In this document: piece after piece, positions 41,838 to 51,849 of the stretch
How positions within the stretch are numbered: position 1 is the stretch's first letter
How the letters are laid out: each line of letters begins with the position of its first letter
NCBI GenBank assembly: GCA_958299035.1
Contig: CATQJL010000316.1
Location: 48,419,585-48,483,584, forward strand
Origin: Cylicocyclus nassatus
Lineage: Eukaryota > Nematoda > Chromadorea > Rhabditida > Strongylidae
Direction: 5' to 3'
DNA length: 64,000 nt
The notes under the pieces: generated by a model
Database searches by the model: none
What the model was told of the DNA's origin: nothing
The model's input: only the letters and a program-made list of their open reading frames with translations
Made by a program: the position numbers and the translations under genes

Positions 41838-43693
41838 GCGTTCAGTCCTTTGTCGACTTGAGAACTGTTAACGGGAAAACTTATTCATCCTTCATGGAAG
41901 CTGCGGAAGCTGCAGGTTACATGGAAAGGAGCTCGGAATGGGAAGAATGTTTGCGGTGTGCATCGTTAACAGACAAACCCTCGGAAATACGACGCCTTTT
42001 TGCACATATAGTTTCATACTGTAAGCCGACAAACGCTCCGGAGCTGTGGCATAAGTTTAAGGCTGAGATGCGTGCTGATAGGCGTAGTAGTTCATATGAT
42101 GAAGAAGATTTGAAGTCATTGAAGTGCATCAAACGAATCGTTACCGTTAATGGAATGTCGATGATGGACTGCGGTCTTGAAGGGATTTTCAATGAACTTA
42201 TCAATAAAGAGGATGTTTCAGCGGAGGTTTTGGAAGAAAATGATGATGCTACTGATTCAGCTGCGGATTTTGCTGAAAATAACAATCGAATAAACCTTTT
42301 CAATGCAAAACAACGAGAGATCGTAATGAAAGTTGTCGCCACAGCAAAGTTTAAAAAAACGGAGGGAAATCGTTTATTCTTTGTCTATGGAAAAGCAGGA
42401 TGCGGCAAAACATTTACGTTTAACACACTGATTGATGAATTGCGAAGAGAAGGTTTATCTGTGATTGCTGTCGCATCTACAGGTATCGCGGCTACCCTTT
42501 TGAGGAATGGTCGTACGGCACACACTACTTTTTCACTACCACTCAAAGGGCTACGCGCTGATTCGGTGGCTGGAGTAGATCCTTCATCCGACAAAGGGAA
42601 GATGCTACGGAATGTGGACGTCATAATCTGGGATGAAATTTCTATGCAGAGTCGCTTTGCCGTGGAATGTGTGCAGAGGTTGCTACGTGATGTGGCCGCA
42701 CCAGTGAACAGAAATTATCTTTTTGGTGGAGTTGTTATGGTTTTTGGAGGAGACTGGTGTCAGTTCCTTCCTGTTGTTCCTGGAGCATCAAAAGTGGACA
42801 CAATCAATCTGACTTTGAAGTCAAGTGAACTCTGGCGTTATATGCAGATTTATGTGCTGGATGAAAACATGCGACTCGACCCCGGTGAGGAGGAACATGC
42901 AATATGGTTGCGTGATGTCGGAGAAGGAAAGAATTTCACTCCTGACGGTGTTGACATGGAAATTCCTGTGGAAATGTGTATGGAAAGTGAGAAGGAAGTT
43001 CTCGAATGGATGTACACTCTTGAAGTAATTCGTTCGCCTAGTCTCATAAGCAATATGGCCTTATTGACAGTTCGAAATTGTGACGCTATGGAGCTGAACG
43101 AGATGGTTCTGAAAATGACGCCGGGTGAATGCGTGGAACTGTATGGTGTTGATACCCCAGCATGTCAGGATGAAGACCTTGTGGGTTTGCCTTGTGACGA
43201 CGAAGAATTTATTCATCATCTGACTCCTCCTGGTATGCCTCCGTACAAGCTGAAATTAAAACGTGGGGCTATAGTAATGCTACTCCGCAATATCAATGTA
43301 GAAGATCGCCTGTGTAACGGTACCCGCCTTGAAGTGCTATCATTCTTGTGCGATAATCGAATGCTTCGCTGCAGAAACCTGTTAACTGGAAGAGTTGATC
43401 ATATCACCAGAATGCCGTTAGACTACGCGGATGAAAACACAGGAGTAGCTTTTCGTCGTTTTCAATCTCCACTAAGATTGTCATATTGCATGACGATAAA
43501 CAAGAGTCAAGGGCAAACGTTCGACAAAGTTGGCATCATAATGCGCACACCTTCGTTCGCGCATGGAAGCACGTATGTTGCGTTGTCGAGGGCGAGGGCA
43601 AGAGAACATTTGAGAATTACAATCAATTCTCGCCGAAAAGTTTCCCAGTCACTGAAAATCAGGAATGTTGTCTACAAAGAAATGATTGAGTGA
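41801..43693 (+). CDS. PIF1-family helicase of the Helitron-like element
   Basis: 630 codons in one open frame, the unwinding module of a Helitron RepHel protein. Walker A is FFVYGKAGCGKTFTFN (codons at about 42390-42413). ASTGIAATLLRNGRTAHTTF is the PIF1 motif Ia region, VIIWDEISMQS (42619-42651) is Walker B, GGVVMVFGGDWCQFLPVV carries motif III, and the C-terminal TINKSQGQTFDKVGI and TYVALSRARAREHLRI are the last helicase motifs. All key residues are present. The frame starts where the Rep frame loses one base, so a continuous RepHel would need only that change. It ends TGA at 43691-43693. Codon use and base composition match the preceding Rep frames. No intron is seen. Confidence 0.9.
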   Translation: MYAVRKILLYKIGVQSFVDLRTVNGKTYSSFMEAAEAAGYMERSSEWEECLRCASLTDKPSEIRRLFAHIVSYCKPTNAPELWHKFKAEMRADRRSSSYDEEDLKSLKCIKRIVTVNGMSMMDCGLEGIFNELINKEDVSAEVLEENDDATDSAADFAENNNRINLFNAKQREIVMKVVATAKFKKTEGNRLFFVYGKAGCGKTFTFNTLIDELRREGLSVIAVASTGIAATLLRNGRTAHTTFSLPLKGLRADSVAGVDPSSDKGKMLRNVDVIIWDEISMQSRFAVECVQRLLRDVAAPVNRNYLFGGVVMVFGGDWCQFLPVVPGASKVDTINLTLKSSELWRYMQIYVLDENMRLDPGEEEHAIWLRDVGEGKNFTPDGVDMEIPVEMCMESEKEVLEWMYTLEVIRSPSLISNMALLTVRNCDAMELNEMVLKMTPGECVELYGVDTPACQDEDLVGLPCDDEEFIHHLTPPGMPPYKLKLKRGAIVMLLRNINVEDRLCNGTRLEVLSFLCDNRMLRCRNLLTGRVDHITRMPLDYADENTGVAFRRFQSPLRLSYCMTINKSQGQTFDKVGIIMRTPSFAHGSTYVALSRARAREHLRITINSRRKVSQSLKIRNVVYKEMIE

Positions 43694-43925
43694 GAGCAGC
43701 GGATAGTGTGTCTGCAGGTGAGACATGGTTATCGCTGTTCTTTTATTTTATCAACATTGGTAACGACAGATGCCGTTGAGTGAACGTGCACGCGAACTTC
43801 AGCCGGCAGCGTAATCGAAAAGGGGCATCAAATAGAGACTAATGGAACTATGGTTCTTCACGTATAGTGATACCTTGAGTTTTTCTTGTTTTTCTTGCTT
43901 CAAAGTTGCAAGCTTCGGTTTTAGT

Positions 43926-44530
43926 GTTTCTAACATCCTGTTGCTTGTTTCACTACATGTCAAGAGAAATCAAACAGTCTACCTTTTTGCTACGAACTTG
44001 CCCTCGTAGTCTTTTGATATACAAGGAGATTGTTTCCAGTGAAGACACTTACTATCTCGTCGATTTTATCTAATCACACTTTCTAAGTATTCGTGAATTT
44101 GCTCTTTCGTATACTTCGTGTATGTTATGCTATGTATCTCTTTTCTTATGCTACTTGGTCATTTGGTTGTGTGGATGTTGTTGTTCCGTTTATCAATCTC
44201 ATAGTATCGTGGTAGTACCGTAGAAATTGTGATATCAGTTTCGTGAATTTTGTAAAAATTAATTGGTTAGTCATGCATATTAATGTCCAGAATAACACAT
44301 GTTGGTTTTATCGCGTACATACGTTATAGAGCCGTTATTTTTTATCTTATTGGATAAAATGTGCGAGGCAAAACATGTACTCATTGCTTTTGTTGAATCT
44401 AAGAAGATACCTGAACTTGTATTCATTTTTGCAGTAGTACATGTGATATCGTCAACGTAACAACTATAGAAGGATTAAATGCATAAATAAATTTAGCGTA
44501 TGCCGCATTCTTTTTTTTTCATATCTCTCA
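43926..44530 (+). other. Region between the helicase and the small spliced gene
   Basis: About 600 AT-rich bases beyond the end of arm homology. It has no open frame of note. The sequence ends in a T-rich run (ttctttttttttcatatctc) directly before the ATG of the next gene, which may act as a trans- or cis-splice acceptor region, but no AG lies close to the ATG. Confidence 0.4.
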
Positions 44531-44911
44531 ATGGATTCCTTTGAGATAAGTGTCCATTTTTCGGACTCTCCACTTACTACGGAGGACCGTGAAGTAAGGA
44601 ACATTATTACGCGTATTTTCATTATTTTCGAGATTTTTAATTCAGGTCTTAAGGGTTGCAGAAGAGGCGAAGAACAAAGACGACAAAAAATTGTTTGTTC
44701 TTGAGTGGCTTAGCCAAAATGAAGGTGAGTAGGTTTACATATGCATGAGTTTCACTGTAATATCGATTTTACAGCCACGTGGAAGAACAGCACAGAGCGA
44801 GTAGCTCACTATCGTAGGAAGGCTAGGATAGAAATGGAGAAGAAAGCAAAATCAATCAATGAACAATCAAGGAAGGACTGCAATGGAAGCAACGGAGATG
44901 AGAAGCAGTAA
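44531..44911 (+). CDS. Small three-exon gene, 92 residues, unknown family
   Basis: Exon 1 44531-44593 (ATG, 21 codons), intron 44594-44645 (gtaagg..ttcag), exon 2 44646-44724, intron 44725-44774 (gtgagt..tacag), exon 3 44775-44911 with TAA. The phases fit throughout (63, 79, 137 bases), both introns are about 50 bases with GT-AG ends as is usual in nematodes, and AATAAA follows at 45052-45057. The product begins MDSFEISVHFSDSPLTTEDR, then has a helical charged middle (RVAEEAKNKDDKKLFVLEWL) and a Lys/Arg-rich end (HYRRKARIEMEKKAKS). I know no family for it. The charged middle is compatible with DNA or protein binding. Its position 840 bases after the helicase suggests either an accessory protein of the element or a captured host gene. 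Confidence 0.6.
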
Positions 44912-45051
44912 TACTTCCACATTGTAAATTTTGGAATCTTAGGTTTTTCTGGATTTCTATCATGTTGTGATCATGTGATTGTGTGATCGTCTTGTGCTCC
45001 TTATCATGTTGTTTTTTATTCATTGTTGTGTTGTTACATTAATGCAAAGAC

Positions 45052-45057
45052 AATAAA
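45052..45057 (+). promoter_or_regulatory. Poly(A) signal AATAAA of the small spliced gene
   Basis: AATAAA lies 141 bases after the TAA at 44909-44911, in a T-rich 3' region. The distance is usual for nematode genes. Confidence 0.5.
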
Positions 45058-45519
45058 CGTATTCGATATCAACACGTTTTGCTTTACAATCTGGTGGAAT
45101 TTCCGTATTTTCCGTGCATTTACTGTTCTTGTTTTTTTTTATTACATAGAGTTGCCCATATGTGGGAATTAAAAGAAACCAAAAAAGAATAAAAACACAA
45201 AACTAACAGAATGACAGCATCCATTAACAATGACAAGATCATTCAACCTAGGGTACAACACATCAATACAAACATTTTGACGAAGGAAAGCACAAATGTA
45301 GCAGCGCTAACACCAATGGGAACAAAAGAAAGAATCATCTAAACATCATAGACACCATTGAAAACACCTTCTTCCCACCTGTAGAAACAATATTAAAGTA
45401 TACATTCTGAGAAGAGTAGAAAACATACCTGAACGCATGATACATGAACATTGGGAATAATCTCAGTACGCTGAATCTTCAGCTTTCGAGATTTAGAAAG
45501 CATTCATTAGGAATTGTTT

Positions 45520-45586
45520 TCGCGCTATTGTCCGCTGCGGCGGGTGCGCCTTGTACAAGGTGCGCCTTATATCCCGGAAATTAGGG
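45520..45586. repeat. One end of a CCCTAATTTCC MITE
   Basis: Ends ..cttatatcccggaaattagg g before TA, a variant of the CCCTAATTTCACGCG / CCCTATTTTCAGG family ends. It is preceded by an internal inverted word (gcgccttgtacaaggtgcgc). The other end is not seen. Confidence 0.45.
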
Positions 45587-46054
45587 TATATCAATCTCAT
45601 GGAAGTGATTTCTTACACCAGTATTCCACTGGGCCGCTAGTCTTTAGGAAAGTATAACGCATTCTCTCACTCCATTGTTTTGAAGCTGTTGGCTATTTCT
45701 CACAGCTGCATAGCAGACTTATTCTATTGAATCAATCAAATCAAGCAGAGAAACTCAAACAAAAAAATGTAGAAATAGTCCCTTCGTCGCAACCTTACGA
45801 GAAGAAATCCTGAAATCTTTTCTTGAAAGCTTTTCCAGATCCTTTCCAGAAGCATGTTTCACAGTATTAGAGAAACAATCGGGATTGCACCTAATGTCAA
45901 ATGTGTATGGGCGCTATGAATGCACAGCTTCAGCTGCCTAAATCAGTCATCTAATCGTAGAATCAAAGAAAAAACGTCAAATTACCTTTGACAACGCTTC
46001 TTTTGTGATGTTGCAACTGGTGAGCGGATCACGTCTCTATCGCCATCTCAAAAG

Positions 46055-46075
46055 GGGTGAGGAGGGGGGGGGGGG
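46055..46075 (+). repeat. G-run
   Basis: ggaggggggggggggtgg: a homopolymer expansion within a short Gly/Pro-rich reading frame. It is prone to length errors and may form a quadruplex. Confidence 0.7.
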
Positions 46076-46224
46076 TGGCCCTGGGAGGCCTAAGCCTCTC
46101 AGGCCTCCTGAAATCAACCATTTGAAACGAACTGCAAGCATCAAACACGACGTGAGCAGCAGAAATGAAGAGGAAACGAGAGCTTTTCATGAAAATCCCA
46201 ATATTCCGCGAAGTGATTGAAGGC

Positions 46225-46682
46225 GGCATTCTAGCGGCGTCGCCCGCAAGGATGCACAACGCACTTTCACAGACGCCGTCGGGAAAGGTGCCACCACCTC
46301 GACGTGGTAGGGGCACGTCGAGATGCCGGCAGCTCCCTCTCTCAAAAGAGCACGCTATTTCCCGTGCTCTCTGACCTGCCGGCAGCTGCCATCTCGCGGA
46401 TTTCGGTGAGCTGCCGGCAGGTTGCCGGCAACTGACCTCGCGAAGTTGCCGGCAGCTCCTCCTGCGATTCCAGATATTTTACTCAAGGAGGAGTTCAGGA
46501 GCCGCAGACTTTTATGAAGTTTTCTACAGAGTCGAGGCGGCATCTTCATCGAGAAAATTTTTTGGAAAAAGGCTTAGGACGGCCTAAATTTGGGGTCTCT
46601 CTTTCTGGCCACCTCACGGAAAAGGTGCCAGCGAGCTGCCAACCAGACCTGCCGCCAGGTCGGGGGATTACTACCGGCCCTG
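46225..46682 (-). repeat. GC-rich GCCGGCAGCT repeat ending in the GTAGTAATC motif (inverted)
   Basis: The right end reads gggggattactaccggccct, the complement of the motif at 26063. The body is filled with gccggcagct / agctgccggc words in both orientations (46323-46470), so it can form several hairpins. It shares these words with 26100-26160. It is probably a longer copy of the same repeat family. Confidence 0.6.
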
Positions 46683-47027
46683 AAACCTTGTTACACGATG
46701 AAATGTTTTGACTAACATATCCAATATCGTTACAGAATGCGCTTCATTACTGTCATCAAGTTCATAAATCACCTCATGTCTTCAACAGAATATTTTCAGC
46801 AAAGAAGCCAACACAGCGAAGTGCGATTTTACAAAACTTCTTAATTTGGTGACAGTCACATCATGCGAGACGATAGAGTTAGATCATTTTGGAGCCATTT
46901 CCATTCGTGGTATCGTTCATTACAAACCGAAGAGGTGGGATTGATTTTTTGATAGTCTCACTTTGTCACTGATTGTCCTACAAGATTATAAGGCATCCTG
47001 GAGAACAGTGTCGTCATCACTCATAAT

Positions 47028-47293
47028 CAGGGTTCGGCACGAGCTGGCACCAGGAAATTTTCAAAACGAAGTCCCCCTTGAAATTTGCTAATTTTTACGA
47101 AGTCTCCCTTGATTCTCAAAGATATCCCCTCTAAAATCCTTAAAAAACCCCCCAAAAACGAAACGTCGACTAAAAAAAAAGGTCGCCGTCGCCAATTTTG
47201 CGTATCTCTTCGCCCACAAAAACGAAACCCCCTTTGCTTTTTGCTCCAAAAACGATATCCAGCTTGCCCCGTGCCAGCTGGTGCCAGGCCCTG
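47028..47293. repeat. hAT-type MITE with 8-bp duplication
   Basis: The 266-bp element begins CAGGGTTCGGCACGAGCTGG, and the complement of its right end begins CAGGGCCTGGCACCAGCTGG. CTCATAAT stands directly outside both ends (47020-47027 and 47294-47301), the 8-bp duplication typical of hAT elements, and the CAGGG terminus also fits hAT. The exact duplication suggests a fairly recent insertion. No coding capacity. Confidence 0.85.
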
Positions 47294-48085
47294 CTCATAA
47301 TCGTCCTGGAACAAAGCTACAATTCTCATTGCTAAATAATGCTGCCTTCTATAAATGGTTACACGGAGAAGTAACGAGCAGCTTCCTGCGCTTTCGCATT
47401 ACTCATCGCATGAGAGTGAATTTGCCTTCACAATTCTTGTCTTTTAGTCAAAGTCGTGCTTACTTACAAACCAGTCGTGACAGATGACCCAAAGCTTATA
47501 CTACAAATTTCTTGTTTTGTGTGAACCATTTCATTTTTCATACTAATAGTTAGATGGATTTTCGTATTCATTGGACTCTATATCTGCCAGATCAACTGAG
47601 TAAAAAAAGTTCAAAAAAGTTCTAAAAATTTAAAAAGTCTGGGGTTGCATAGCATTAGGTCATGGACTAAACTTTCATCTTTTCCAACAATCCTTCCTAT
47701 TTGAACTCCATCCATTGACAGGGGAATCGCATTCAGAGTAGCCTTATGTGCTTCAAAGCACCTTCATATCTTCATAAGCTCAAAGCAATTTTCTGCTTGA
47801 TTTGGGCTTACTTGAAAATTCCAAATTTAAGAACTCCTAAACTACATGGTAGAGTTGGACACGATGAAATTTTATCGAGTGTAGTGGGTGCCTCTAAAGA
47901 GAAAAACTAGGAAATGCATATCAGTGATTTGGAACGCTAGTAGTGTATCTGTATATTGGAGATTTGATATGGTGTAAGAAATTCGCTCTTTACAGGTAAT
48001 TAGCTACTCCCGAAGACCAAAGCAATAAAGAAGGAAGTAGATCTGTGGCGATATTCCGAACACAACACGTTTATTTCAAATCGGA

Positions 48086-48544
48086 TTAAAGGCAGTGTCC
48101 GGGCAAAAACTCGATTTTGAGATTTTGTGCTTACTTGGGCCTATTCGCTACGCTGAATCCGAAAATGCACATTGTAGAGGGCGAAAATGGCGAAAAACGG
48201 CTCTAACACAGGAGGGGAATGAGCAGGTGGGCGGGGTCCTCCCCACTGCGAATTTGTTCCCGGCTTCCGGAGCGACCTTCTCGCTTCCGGTTTTAAGTCA
48301 ATCATTCGCACTTGACGGTAGCGATGTTAGGACGGCTAGCGGAATCGAGAAAATCGCTCCGGGAGCTGGGAGCGTGAAACGCACTGGGGAAAGACCCGCC
48401 CACCTGCTGATTTCCCTCCTGTGTTAGAGCCCTTTTTCGTCGTTTTCGTGCTGTCCAATGTGGATTTTCGGATTCAGCATGGCGAATAGGCCCGTATAAG
48501 CACAAAATCTCAAAATCGAGTTTTTGCCCGGACACTGCCTTTAA
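48086..48544. repeat. Foldback element, nearly full-length palindrome
   Basis: The ends TTAAAGGCAGTGTCCGGGCA are mirrored at the right. The two halves pair over about 220 bases each (AACTCGATTTTGAGATTTTG, GCTCTAACACAGGAGGG, AGGTGGGCGG, and so on), leaving a very small centre near 48315. TTAA stands at both borders, so a TTAA duplication is possible but cannot be separated from the palindrome. The open frames on both strands are mirror copies, not genes. A 19-base end fragment lies near 9211. Confidence 0.85.
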
Positions 48545-49454
48545 GGTGGAAGTTCATGGAATGATTAGTTATCGTTGATGGTTACTCCACCAGATGCGCC
48601 TCTCAATCTTAAAGCACAGAATTCTTGGAAGAGAGAACATAGTGAAATGCTAGTTTATAAAAACTTAACTCAAACTTGCAACGCTGTCAAATTTTTGAGA
48701 TCCAGCTTTTGAAGTAAAAAGAGAGTGCGAGAAAGTTTACGGAATTCCTCATTATTTGAAGTGTTCTTTGCCAGTTGATTACTGCTTCTGCTAGGAGTTT
48801 GTGCATAGAGTTGTGGCTCAAATGTTTATCATTCACTTTTTTTTGTTAAAAATTTCGCGTTCTCATAGGCTTGTTGCATAGTGCGCAATGCTAATCAAGA
48901 CAGGTGTAAATTCAGAGAAAAAGAAAGAGTACGTATGCTCTAAAACGACTTTATAGTTCCAATCAACAAAGTTTAATTGATTCAGAAAACTGTGCCTTCC
49001 ATGTTATTAGAGCAAGATTTTCAATCAGAGTTCTCGTTTACGCACCTGCTTTTGTCTGTAAAGTGGCGCTATCTCAAACTTCTTTTGGTATATCTTTGGT
49101 GAATGCAAAAAAACATTGAGTAGTACGTAACCAGCTGCGAATTTATTTCTTGGTGACGTAAGCTTTTTCCCACTTTTGTAGCTCCTGAAGAATCTAGATA
49201 AAATCTGTTCCTATTTCAGCCCAACTTACGCTGTCCAAGCTTCAATCTGTCCTCACTTTGTTCCGTTTCCTCCACAAATTTCACACCTCATTGAACTTGC
49301 GCTTTGCTTTCCTCAGAATCGCCAGGCATGACATCATCTTTCATCGCCCTACTTTTCATTTTCAGACTTTTGGATTTTCCAAGAATATTACATGCTCGAA
49401 CGATATGCAATGTAGTGAAGAACAAATATAATCTGAATGATTTTATGCAAATGT
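48545..49454. other. AT-rich spacer, nothing recognised
   Basis: About 900 bases without a supported gene or repeat. Confidence 0.35.
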
Positions 49455-50075
49455 GGGAGTGTATCCCTTAACAGCTTCTTCTAACGCTTTATCTTCATGG
49501 AACCCAATGTGTGATATCATTCCAGCGATCGTTGGTCCCGTCCCACCCGGGTCATGTGGAGCAAGAAGTTCCACATCGATCTGCTGGAATGTGTCACCTT
49601 TCGCCAGACGTTTTACTTCAGCCTGTCATCAGATTTCCGCGAGATACATATCGGCAGTCCATGACGCTGCTTTCCATCTTGTAAAGCTCTAGCAGGGACA
49701 ATCAGCATCACGAAACCTTCTTAGGAGCTTACATGAGACTGAAGTAGCGTTTTGCGCAATATACACCAGCATCATCTTCGCCGACAATATCCAGATATCT
49801 TCTCGACTTTTCCCAAGCCATCTTAATATCCGCACTTATACCTGACTTTACTTCCAAAAAACTAGTATTGTCGCACATCTTATTTTCCTCATCACATTTG
49901 TACAACGATTTTCCAACAATGATGGTTTCCTAGCTCAGTATTTCTTCTTTGTCTTTTCAAAAGCAGGTGGCACAGTGAACTCAAACCTTTGATTCTTTGT
50001 GATCACGCGTGTAGCTAATTTTTGCCTATAGGGTTTGAGGGTAGCATCTTGCAGCTCAATTCTTGTATGGGAAAA
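49455..50075 (-). pseudogene. Protein-coding-like segments, minus strand, family unknown
   Basis: Three consecutive minus-strand pieces read like conserved protein. 50075-49928, after a ccgcacag acceptor, has RIELQDATLKPYRQKLATRV and FEFTVPPAFEKTKKKY, then TGA. 49925-49742 has ETIIVGKSLYKCDEENK, ADIKMAWEKSRRYLDIVGED and GVYCAKRY. 49626-49455 has AEVKRLAKGDTFQQIDVELL and HDPGGTGPTIAGMISHIGFH. They need frame changes between pieces, and no good introns are visible at those points, so I read them as a decayed gene. I do not recognise the family. Confidence 0.45.
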
Positions 50076-51849
50076 CTGTGCGGAAGAATTCTTAAAACCT
50101 TTGAAGAAGCAAACTTCATATGAGTAAAACGGGATTTTTCTTTTGAATCAGCAGCGAATTGCTACTTCATTTGAAATGCTGTACGTTTCCATAGCGAACT
50201 AGTCCGAGTATGGACATCAGCCTTCATTCAAATACTCAAAATCATAACTATGTTGGCTTCGTTTATCTCATCCTGCACGATTTCTGCATTATGTAGAACA
50301 AGAAAGACGAATTCTGTGCAATAAGGCTCATAAATTTGCCAAAAAAGTGTCCCTCTCGCAAGTGCCAAGGCCCAGCATCCCTCGAAGATGAATTGAAATT
50401 CTAAATTTAATTGGAGATAACACTGCTACGTTTTTTTCGATTTTTCAAAAAAGTCGAGAAGCTGGAAACTTCATGCCGGGTACACGTGTGGCGTAAAAAT
50501 CTTTTCTTATGTTCAGATAATTATGACAAATTCATACAAACTGCTGCACTTGCAGTTCACAAGTCAGTAGAATTTCCTAAATCTACTTGAATTTTGATGT
50601 CAGCAATCCTCATTGTGCTAGTCACAAAGATGAAACTTTACTATGGGAACAAAATAGATAAAACGTTTTGAATTTGTAAAAGTTGTGCACAGTATCCGCT
50701 CGCACCCACCTACATAATAAGAGCAATTCTTGGAAAAATCCACAATCTTGCAATCAGTTGCGTTCAAAAACATACAACGGATGCGTCTTTATCAATGTTT
50801 TACATCGAGTAGTAGCTAGATCTCTTACGGAAAGAATCTGTAATCAAGCGGTGCTTTGTTTCTTTGTTTTAAAATACATGATACTGTGGTGGGCACACAA
50901 TAATATAATAGTTCTTCATCTACGATTCTGATTCTAATCGCATCTCTTTCCAAAAATACTTTGCTTCCACTCTAAAAGTACTGCCATCTCATTTGCTAAT
51001 CCTACGCACTCCAACTTTCAGTGTGAGTTTTGTTTATATTTTTACACTAGTATGCCAAAAATAACTTTTGTTATGTACATAAAAATATTTCACTATGAAA
51101 AGTGCACCGAGCAGATTTTTTAAAGCTTCCCCATATGTCATGAAATATTCAAACAGTACGGTAACTTTTTCCATGTGAGTTAATTATTGAAGAACATCTG
51201 TTCCACAAGAAAGAAGCTGAACTAATTTTTTTCACTTTGGGATTACGCTGAGCGATCAAAGGCAGAAGCTCTTGCCCAGCAGCCGTTCTTTCATCAGATG
51301 AGCACATGGTTATGTCTTGATTCCATTAGTGATTTTCAGTTCTCTCTCCTCTTCGTTTATCAAGCTTTTCTAATGGTTCGATATAGATAGAATTACAATG
51401 CTAACGGCTCAAATGTTATATTGCTTCTTCAGTTAGAACGAGTGTTCATTCTCTTGTCCTTTTGTTCGTAAAGAGACTTGGGCATATCCAAAAGTTTCGG
51501 GAACTTCAAGTCCTGTCATGTAAGTTTTGAGCTTCCTGATATTTCCTTTATTCCTTTGGTACGACCGTAGCTTTTTAAACAAGCAACGCTTGTTGAGCCT
51601 TTATAATGCACACTTTTCCTTTGCAGTATTCTTGTTTGCATGCAAAAAACGAAATCGAGAACTCCTGTGACTCGCAAATTTCTCTCAAATTTGCATTCCT
51701 CAATACGCTTGGATGTGATGGGCTTCATCAAAAATTACTCTATGATATTGCCATAAACGACACCTTTCCTCTCAAGAATTTGCCCAATGTCTTATAGTGT
51801 GGCTTCGCGTTTCTAAATTAAAGCATCATCTGTGATATTCGTGTTTACC
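50076..51849. other. AT-rich spacer, nothing recognised
   Basis: About 1.8 kb. Short open frames on both strands (50683-50931, 51516-51797) have no domain. The overlap of two frames on opposite strands at 51606-51731 is typical of noise. Confidence 0.35.

Larger units (their letters stand above)
31420..43925. repeat. Giant imperfect inverted repeat (head-to-head Helitron-like blocks)
   Basis: Left arm about 31420-37440, right arm about 37470-43925, centre near 37455. The arms were aligned by eye at several points: the centre-proximal gcgcaaagttcacgtgattt (37372-37391) against its partner near 37530-37550; the protein starts at 37164 (-) and about 37745 (+); ACTGTTCTAAAGG/TGTTCTAAAGG in Rep; the KSKLL.. 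segment; and the downstream words gagacatggttatcgctgtt (43721) against the complement of 31596-31615. Similarity fades at 31420 and 43925. The arms differ by many substitutions and small indels, perhaps a fifth to a quarter of positions by eye. I find no terminal Helitron hairpin or CTRR end for either arm. Confidence 0.8.

Noticed and set aside
31420..43925. A virus or Polinton/Maverick with long terminal inverted repeats
   Set aside because: There is no DNA polymerase B, integrase, packaging ATPase or capsid frame. The arms contain complete Helitron RepHel genes instead.
48095..48535. Paired frames that both begin MSGQKLDFEILCL
   Set aside because: They are the two mirror halves of the foldback element at 48086-48544 and not duplicated genes.
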